64,000 bases of DNA from Sipunculus nudus (Eukaryota; Annelida; Sipuncula; Golfingiida; Sipunculidae), in contig CM049319.1 of assembly GCA_026874595.1 (NCBI GenBank), positions 15,031,601 through 15,095,600 of the forward strand, written 5' to 3'. Under the pieces are notes generated by a model, which was given only the letters and a program-made list of their open reading frames with translations, made no database searches and was not told the DNA's origin. Below are positions 56,711 to 64,000 of this stretch, piece after piece. A program made the position numbers and the translations under genes. How positions within the stretch are numbered: position 1 is the stretch's first letter; every line of letters begins with the position of its first letter.

Positions 56711-57056
56711 GCCAGAGGAAACTGCGGGTCCTCGGTGACGTCACTGTACCAATCCCCTTTCCACCAATGGATCCGTCCGTTCAGGTCGAGGCATTATGGC
56801 ATATCGTCTGCTCTGAAACGTCGGAGATAGTCATCTGGAAACAAATCATAATCACTGCTTCAGATGACTTAACCGTAACATCTTTGTACGGATTACAATT
56901 TTTACTGCTGCGCTCGATATGTCTTAGCAGCATGATTCCGATACACTGCACAGAATCTAGCGACAGCCTGTCACCCCAAACGTCGATTTTGGGTGAACTG
57001 AAGTCCAGTCCGTCAGTTTATTTCCGAAGGCCTGAGTGTCAAGTTGTCATGGCTAC

Positions 57057-57120
57057 ACAGAATCACACTCACAAGAGTAGGCCTGCGACTATGCCGGTTC
57101 TGGGTTAGGGTTTGTGGGCA
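57057..57120. repeat. Module E copy 4
   Basis: ACAGAATCACACTCACAAGA, TAGGCCTGCGACTATGCCGG, TTAGGGTTTGTGGGCATAGA. It is followed by the GGTGTAGTATAAATGCAGTA repeat. Confidence 0.55.
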
Positions 57121-58094
57121 TAGAGACCTTAGCCCCTCAGTGCACCGGGACTTCTAAATACACCACATAGTGGTGTAGTATAAATGCAGTAAATTAAAGA
57201 GGGTAACGTAGTCCATTCAGATACGTTGGATAAGAATTGTTTCAACACAAATTACATAGAATTGGGTGTATTTGTGGTGAGGAATTCACACAACATAATA
57301 ATTTGTAAATTAAGTATATATATGCATGTGCAATATAAAAAGAACAGGATTTTCCTTTAAATGTTACAAATTTTGATTTTGAAGTTTGCCATTTTAGTGA
57401 AACAGCCCGGGCCAACCCGTCCAGAGTATGAGATTTTGAGTTTTTGTGTACAATCAAATAGATATAAAAATGTATGTATCGGGTGTCGTATGTCCATCTA
57501 GCCTATCTCATGACTTTTTAAATAATTTTTTAACATGCAAACAAAATATCTGATGGATTAAAATTTCTCCCAGTTAATGTTTGTAATGCCATTAACATGC
57601 CATCAGGGCGAATTGTTCCAGTATGTTTTTGGTATACACTTGGAAAATATATTTTGCATTCACGTGTGCAGGTGTACTATACCGGTCTTATTATGACAAG
57701 CAAAGATGAATTAAAGCAGGTTTCTTTTGCTCTGTACTTGAAACTGAAGGTAAAAATACTTGCAAGATCTAACATCTAATGTTAATTATGCCCGAACTGG
57801 GCATAATGGGTCATTTTTTAAATATAGCATAGCCAAAGACATTTAAAAATAAGTTAAAAAAGGCAAACTAGCACATTTATAAACATTTCTAATGCATTCG
57901 TTCTTTTTTTTATAAAACCAGTCTGTTCAAATAATCAAATGATCTTAATTTGACACCCTTTTATATTATACATGTGTACGTAAGACGGTTTTATAAACTG
58001 TTCCTTGTCTCAGTGAATGGTGAAACTGAAACTGCGCATGTCCGATTTTCAGAACATTCCATTTTGTCGGGTGGTGTCTATTCTCCCGTGATCG

Positions 58095-58250
58095 TGGGGT
58101 CACTGCATCCTCGGTATACATCACACATTCACGCCAGTACGTGACCAGTACTATATGGTAGTACAAGTTCATACGTAAAACCCTGTAAGTTCATAACAGT
58201 CAACCATAAGTACACAAAAAGTCCGGCTCGGCCATTCATCAAATCTGACA
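58095..58250 (+). repeat. Module A copy 23
   Basis: GGGGTCACTGCATCCTCGGT, CCAGTACTATATGGTAGTAC, GTAAGTTCATAACAGTCAAC, CATAAGTACACAAAAAGTCC. Pair AGTTCA-TAA-CAGTCA. Confidence 0.75.
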
Positions 58251-58502
58251 AATCTGACTCTACCGATTAATAGTAGTACCATTTCTGTGTATGTAAAGAA
58301 ATATTTAAATAACTGATAAATCCTCTTTAAGTGACGTATTCCGTATCTGCTGATAAATCCGCGTTCAGTAATTTGCTTTTACGTTCTGTTCCACACCTAA
58401 AGTAGCAGCTTTACAAATTTCCTCCAACTTCCTCTGTCTAAATACAGGATACTAACTGGTTACGTGCCTGGATTTACATTTCTGTACAATTGGAACGAAA
58501 GT

Positions 58503-58710
58503 TTGGAGAGCGAGAGAGAGAGAGAGGGGGGGGGGGGGGACAGAGACAGAGAGAAAAATACAGACAGACAAACAGACTAAGAGAGAGGGACACAGACAAG
58601 GAGAGAGATATATACGGCACCTTTTTTGTTAAGCCCTGAAATAGTAGATAGTCACAGACAGAAGGACGGAAAGAAAGACACAAAGAACAAGGAAGGGAAA
58701 ATCCCGGAAT
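58503..58710. repeat. (GA)n/oligo-G/(GACA)n with conserved flank
   Basis: Counterpart of 49,758-50,045. Ends ACAAGGAAGGGAAAATCCCG. Confidence 0.75.
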
Positions 58711-58725
58711 ATATTTTTTGCATGA

Positions 58726-58820
58726 GTGGTCACCCACTACATTCACTGCATGTGCGGAATCAGATCCATTTGATGATACAAAGTAACCTTAATATTTCGC
58801 CACCAAAGTCCAGTCACGCC
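58726..58820 (+). repeat. Module G copy 2
   Basis: GTGGTCACCCACTACATTCA, TGCGGAATCAGATCCATTTG, ATGATACAAAGTAACCTTAA, CACCAAAGTCCAGTCACGCC. Confidence 0.6.
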
Positions 58821-59434
58821 ATTTTTTCTGATTTCTTTTCTTTATAATATTGGTCCTTGGAATGGCGGTCCAGTCGTACAAGCTAATTATTGGGGTGGAT
58901 TTGTGTTTCAAATCGAATTTATCCTTTTGTTTATTTTTTATATTATTGTTGATATCTTTGTAAAAACTAAACTTGAACAGTCAAACTATAAGCTGTCAGC
59001 TGTAAGGTATCCACCAACAATATCTCCTGCTGAAATCACCGCCAACCAACACGGAATATAGATGATTGGTACTAATGAAAGGAGTATGATTGATCAAGTA
59101 TAACTGTCCGGGCAAAGGCATGCAGTACGTTTAAAGGGGGATGTTTAACGGTTCCTTGCAGTACGTTTAAAGTGGGGATGTATATAACGGTTCCTTACAA
59201 GTACACAAGACAAGGATAGACAGAAAGAGGGACAGGAAAAACAGAAGCAGACAAAGAGAGAAAGCATGACGCGAAACAGAGACAGGGAGACAGAAAATAA
59301 GAGACAAAGGGAGACGGAGAAAACCAGAGAGAAAGAGAGAAAAGGAGAAGCACGTTACAAAAGTTCACACAAATTTTGCTGTTTGTACAAAGCTTTTATC
59401 TCATCAAGTAACTATAGGTATAGTTAACACTGGT

Positions 59435-59545
59435 GAGTGACTGGTCAGAGTCTCTCGTGTCCTAACAGTTAACCCGATTGAACTGTACGGACTGATCGTT
59501 TGAACTTTATTGACGGAGCGGTACTGGTGACGTACAGGGTGTGTA
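59435..59545 (-). repeat. Module A copy 24
   Basis: GGTGAGTGACTGGTCAGAGT, CTCTCGTGTCCTAACAGTTA, ACCCGATTGAACTGTACGGA, TTTATTGACGGAGCGGTACT, GGTGACGTACAGG. Counterpart of copy 20. Confidence 0.75.
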
Positions 59546-59599
59546 CCAGTGGTCAGAGCACGTTCTCCCATCCAACAAGATATTAAATAATGATGACTG

Positions 59600-59705
59600 A
59601 CCGGTCAGTCTCTCCTGCGTACTTACGACTTACCAGTTTTAACTGTACGGACGTGATCGTTTGAACTTTATTGACGGAGCAGTATACTGGTGACGTACAG
59701 GGTGT
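59600..59705 (-). repeat. Module A copy 25
   Basis: GACCGGTCAGTCTCTCCTGC, GACTTACCAGTTTTAACTGT, CGTGATCGTTTGAACTTTAT, GCAGTATACTGGTGACGTAC. Counterpart of copy 21, but without its internal deletion, so the deletion in copy 21 came after the duplication. Confidence 0.75.
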
Positions 59706-60217
59706 GAACCAAAGGCCTCATCCTCTGAATGTTTTATTCATTTCATCAAGCCATGTTTTGCAATGTAACGGTGTTACAAATGTACAGGTTCTAATTATAA
59801 GTGACCTTAGGTCATTGCACTCCGCTGATAAGCACAACAGGTGACACTACTTTAGATCTTAATATATCTAAACAACTGCTGGATACAATCTGATAAAATT
59901 TTACCGATATTGAATTGTACATTAGAATAGAGTTTCTTGTTGACCATCAGGACTGCTAGTCGTCGTCTTTATATTAGAATCTTTTCGTGATCATTTGGGT
60001 ATAATAGATCACAAGTCGTATATGGTTCAAGAAGAGGCAGGCCCCATTGGCCATCTGTATTCAAATGAGCGAAGGTGCGTCGGGTTTTATACCACATGCC
60101 GGAATTACAATTTTGGACATCAGATTTTCTAATCAATTTAGTTTACCAACGCTTTAAGTAAGGAACAGTTAATTTGCGGTATTCTTTGAAAACATCATGC
60201 ATGCATGTTCTACATGC

Positions 60218-60410
<193 letters not shown>

Positions 60411-60980
60411 TATTCTCTGAATGTATTATTCATTTTATCAAGCCATGTTTTGTATAATGCTCAGCGAACTATAAAGATCTTATTAACAGGTGACCCTTGG
60501 ATGATGGCGCTCAGCTGATGAGCACAACCGGTAACAGTGTGACTTAATATCAAAATCATCTGAGAATTTCAGCTCTCAGAAAAGGGCTATAGGTAGACGT
60601 CACAGCAGGGTCATGCAACTCATTTTGCCTAAGATTGTACACAAGGCAATTTTGAAATCTTTAAACAAAACTCGGTCGGATATTTCTACTAAGCTCTACT
60701 CCATTGCCATTATTCTACGCTAATTTCTTCTCATTTCACTGTCATTTGTTTATCGAAATCTGAAGACAGTTGAAATTTTGAAATGGACATTTGTAATTGG
60801 TCACAATAACATAGAAAGTTTTCACCGCAAATATTGATGATCCTGATTGTTGAAAGCCAGCAGTACCTAAAACAGACTGAAAGGATGGCGGCTTTGTTGT
60901 CTTGTGGTGAAAATTTTAAGTTTTTGTAAATAAATAAATGTTAACATATATTAAAACATCAAAATACCGAATGTTTATGG

Positions 60981-61783
60981 TGTCACGGGTGCTCTTTTTA
61001 TTGTGTGGCGCGGGCGTAACTCGTGTTGTGGCGCCCTCGCCGGGCCGTTTGTTACATTCTATGTTTAATCCGTACTGGTTGAACTCTCGTTGTCATGTTA
61101 GCCTTCTATATTCACGCCTGGCCGAGGTAACGTGGTGAGCCTGGTATGTAGAGATACACAGCGCTGTTTTTCTAGAGAATTCCTGAAACGCGTGTTTACT
61201 GTGTTGTGCAAGATCTTATAGACTGTTCGAGAAGTGGAAAATTCTCGGCTTGGGGTGTGAAGGTTTATAAAGGGGCTGTGTTTTAGAGCCAGGAAGGCAG
61301 AGAGAGCAAAGAAGATTCCAGCGGACGCAGAAGCGTGTGTGTCGGTTTGTTGGACCTTATCCGACGTGTGCGGCAATTATAGATTTTCTTCAGACTCTTT
61401 TGGACTTCAGTTTACTTTCTGGATTGTTACAAGAACTTTACACTGGACTGTCATTCTCCGAGAGTATACATTTAAAGAACTTATCGTGGTGACGGTGTTG
61501 GTATCCAGGTACTGTGCACATTATTTTCTGTGTGATTGTAATGACTTGTTGCTATACCGCTGTTTTACTGTATAATTGTATTGATTTAGTGTATTGTATT
61601 TTTAGGGTTGTTTTAAGAATAAATTATAGTTATTTACTAACAAAAAAACACTGACTTCTTTATTCATTCCCCTAGACATTTCACGCTGCCTAGTGTTACA
61701 GAATCTGATTTTTTTTTTAATCTCCGTTACAGAATTTGTGTTCATCACGCATACGTGAACTGTTTATATTAGGTTCCGTAACA
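60981..61783 (+). mobile_element. Solo LTR of the Ty3 family
   Basis: An 803-bp solo LTR, beginning TGTCACGGGTGCTC and ending GGTTCCGTAACA. It is flanked by ATGG at 60,977-60,980 and 61,784-61,787, a 4-bp duplication of the same length as the full element's. It has a TATAAA box at 61,266-61,271 and AATAAA at 61,618-61,623. No internal sequence is present, so it most likely arose by LTR-LTR recombination. It preserves the LTR 3' end that the 5' LTR of the full element lost. Confidence 0.9.
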
Positions 61784-62039
61784 ATGGTAAAAACCTTTAA
61801 AGATAACTGTCAGGAAATTTTAAGTGCCAGTGTACTAATCCACTTTTCCACTGTATTTTGATATTAATGATAGATTTAAGTTTATTTATTATCTATAGAA
61901 TCCCTTGGAAAAGCATTAGACTGACTTCATTGAACAAAGCTACTCCATCTAAAAATTACTTTGTTATAACGTATAAAGGTCATTGTCTTTGCAGAGGTCA
62001 TTGGCTGCCGCAGCATGTCGTCGTCAAAAAATGAATTTT

Positions 62040-62130
62040 TCATTTGGACGAGTCCGCATGGAAATATAAGGAGCTTTCCCACCTACGCGCTGACATACTA
62101 AAAACCCCCTTCCTTCATGTGGGATTTTCT
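62040..62130 (+). repeat. Module D copy 3, diverged
   Basis: CATTTGGACGAGTCCGCATG, TAAGGAGCTTTCCCACCTAC, GCGCTGACATACTAAAAACC, CCCTTCCTTCATG. Preceded by GCAGAGGTCATTGGCTGCCG. Confidence 0.55.
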
Positions 62131-62279
62131 AACTAACCAGGGCCCACTGTGGAGGGACTAAGTCAGTCCGAGGAATATTTCCCCGAAAAATATTATAAAG
62201 CTTGTATTAATTAATGATCTCCACGACACTAACAACCATTCTTAATTAATTTTAACACGAAAGAAGAAAATATAACTCA

Positions 62280-62825
62280 GAGCCCATCACACACCAATTC
62301 GCGAGAAGACAGGACAATAAAGAGAGTAATAGTCAGGTGGCCTATCAAAATGATAGGGACATACCGGACAAAAGAACCAAACTTTTTCCATGTGTTATTC
62401 ATGGCCTTAACTTTCAATTTTTTATAGCAGCCACTTCCTCAAAGCGAATATGGCAACCATCTTGGATTTCAAGATAGCCGTCATGTAGAAACACATATAT
62501 TCTTATATCTCGGCTTCTATAGGTAACTTAGGAAAACAATCTTAGTGTCTAAACATACATTTTCATGGATACGGAATAAAAATTATGCTATCCAAATTAT
62601 CAAAATAATGATTATTCATTTAAATGCAATCATTAACTAGTAACAAAAGTCATAATTTGTCCTTTTCTTATTGTTCTGAGGCTTAAGCTTAGGCTTATTA
62701 CGAAATAAAGAAGGGGCACCAAGTGGAGACTATATATATACTTGAGACTACATGTGAAGACTAGTGTTATTAAAGTTTTGATAGGTGAATGCTTCGTATT
62801 TGTGACCTTTGTGTCTTAAAATATA
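62280..62825. other. Spacer, nothing recognised
   Basis: AT-rich, no identifiable element. Confidence 0.4.
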
Positions 62826-62827
62826 GA

Positions 62828-62960
62828 CAGGGGCGGATCTAGGATTTAGGAAAAGGGTGTGTCCAACCAAGGAGGACTAATGAAAAACCTAAAAAAAAGT
62901 CCAAAAGTCCGGGAAAAGGGGGTCCAGGCCGCAAAATTTGCTCACATTAATTTTCCGAAA
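62828..62960. repeat. End of dispersed GGCGGATCTAGG element
   Basis: CAGGGGCGGATCTAGGATTT, AAAAGGGTGTGTCCAACCAA, GGGGGTCCAGGCCGC. It shares its start with the right edge of the 30.44-31.01 kb block. The partner end was not found. Confidence 0.4.
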
Positions 62961-63076
62961 CTAAACCATCAGATTTACCAATTTCTTTCTACTCTGTACT
63001 AACTAACAGGATAAACGTCTCCTGGGGGCTGACCTCGATTTTGATTTGACGGTTAGAATTGTAACTAGAGAGAGAG

Positions 63077-63079
<3 letters not shown>

Positions 63080-63147
<68 letters not shown>
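63080..63147. repeat. (AT)n microsatellite
   Basis: About 33 AT repeats after a short GA run. Confidence 0.95.
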
Positions 63148-63149
<2 letters not shown>

Positions 63150-63298
63150 ACCATGAAGTCATGAACTAACAGAAAAATAAAAATAAAAATGGGCTTTTGC
63201 TCTTCTGAACACAGATTGTGAAACGACCTGCAGACAAACATTTAATATTATCTCCATCAGACGAGAGTGTGAAACAACGTCTGACGATCAGCATCAAA

Positions 63299-63317
63299 CC
63301 CCCCCCCCCCCCCCCCC
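63299..63317. repeat. Oligo-C tract
   Basis: About 19 C. Confidence 0.9.
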
Positions 63318-63603
63318 GTCTCTCCCTCCCCGATTACGATGGCACTATATTGTCCAGGACAATAATTTTAGAACTGTCTGGAAAGACTAACTCAAACACG
63401 ATTATACCCGGTCATTGTGGTGGCTGTGTTGACGAAAATCCACTTTAAAAAAGTTTCTGTAATTTGTTGAACATGAATTTCCATTAACTGCATATATGCA
63501 AAAGAAAATGTAACAATCGACTTGAATATGGATTACACCTTTTTTTTGTTAAAGGGGTAGTGACTCATTTCATGGCTTTAATCTGTTTCCTTGCTGCACT
63601 AAG

Positions 63604-63697
63604 AGTGGTCATTCACTGAATTCAGTCTTTCCTGAAATCAATCCAGTTGATGATACAAAGTGACCTCAACATATCGCCAACACATGCCGGTCACGCA
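63604..63697 (+). repeat. Module G copy 3
   Basis: AGTGGTCATTCACTGAATTC, CAATCCAGTTGATGATACAA, AGTGACCTCAACATATCGCC, GCCGGTCACGC. It runs directly into an inverted module B. Confidence 0.6.
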
Positions 63698-63755
63698 AGT
63701 GCACTTTGTCAGAGATCGAGGCTACTGACCTCTGGTGTTCTGAATCGGTACCATA
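63690..63755 (-). repeat. Module B copy 8
   Basis: Minus strand: ACACCAGAGGTCAGTAGCCT, then AAAGTGCACTTGCGTGACCG. The TGACGTCA part is missing. The CTCF-like core differs at its first position and at the same T-for-G position as the other copies. Confidence 0.6.
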
Positions 63756-63810
63756 CTATCCTGTGACCTTGTTCCATGTGTGGGCTGGTGGATCAGTTTC
63801 ACGGAGGGAA

Positions 63811-63828
63811 GGGGGGGGGGGGGGGGGA
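63811..63828. repeat. Oligo-G tract
   Basis: About 18 G with G-rich flanks. Confidence 0.9.
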
Positions 63829-64000
63829 GGGAGGGGCACTGCTTAGCGTTTATATTCATTATTATAATGTTAGCTTTATTCAAATTCCCATGACAAATGT
63901 CATACTGACATAGCCTATCTCTTCGTAATTGAGCGTATCCACTATTACTTAGTGGGGCTAAAATTTAAATTACAATGAGTATAGTACGTACTTGGTCAGA

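Larger units (their letters stand above)
55690..59930. repeat. Segmental duplication, right cluster copy 2
   Basis: Counterpart of 47,150-53,480 with the same order: GCCAGCCAGCATGCAGT, D, CTCCGCGCATGCAGGCC, A, E, A, (GA)n block, G, two A (-). It lacks the receptor-site array but has extra sequence around 56.95-57.05 kb. Confidence 0.7.

Overview
This window looks like intergenic, repeat-dense DNA from an animal nuclear genome. There is no operon structure, no recognisable host exon and no rRNA or tRNA gene. It is full of microsatellites and homopolymer runs: (AT)n, (CT)n/(GA)n, (TAA)n, oligo-G and oligo-C. It carries Ty3/Gypsy, LINE and several kinds of inverted-repeat DNA element. The AGGTCA-rich tandem array near 51 kb and the GTCGTCCGTC-type repeat near 18.6 kb resemble repeats I associate with marine molluscs, especially bivalves. 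That assignment is inference and not firm.

Three types of content dominate. (1) Mobile elements. A 7.56-kb Ty3/Gypsy element lies on the minus strand at 19,009-26,569. It has a 4-bp target duplication (CTAC), a SCAN-like Gag, and integrase placed upstream of reverse transcriptase, the Gmr1-type order. It is broken by frameshifts, by a nested TTAA-flanked element and by loss of most of integrase. A solo LTR of the same family lies at 60,981-61,783 (target duplication ATGG). A 5'-truncated LINE occupies 27,789-29,296 with a 12-bp target duplication. A 2.14-kb foldback-like element lies at 13,260-15,400. Two Mutator-like MITEs with 9-bp duplications lie at 34,695-35,233 and 36,701-37,238. A Harbinger-like MITE (TTA duplication) lies at 326-617, with a relative near 16.1-16.4 kb.

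(2) Short conserved non-coding modules. These are dispersed on both strands and keep their sequence better than the AT-rich DNA around them. Module A has about 25 copies of 70-165 bp, most with RGTTCA-N3-TGGTCA at fixed spacing plus a GTACTGGTGACGTAC-like block. Module B has 8 copies combining a TGACGTCA-type site with a CTCF-like core and an AGGTCA half-site. Module C has 7 copies centred on CAGTGCTGGAAATCCC and an inverted AGGTCA-type palindrome. Modules D to G have fewer copies. At the left (1.5-17.6 kb) the modules recur in the same order in successive diverged duplications. At the right, 47.1-53.5 kb is duplicated at 55.7-59.9 kb.

(3) A tandem array at 51,044-51,928 in which a triple AGGTCA motif recurs seven times every 141-146 bp.

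The three modules and the array all carry nuclear-receptor-type half-sites. This may be a regulatory landscape or an unusual family of selfish elements; the sequence alone cannot decide. No confident host protein-coding gene was found, and the short open reading frames outside the Ty3 element and the LINE look like chance frames.
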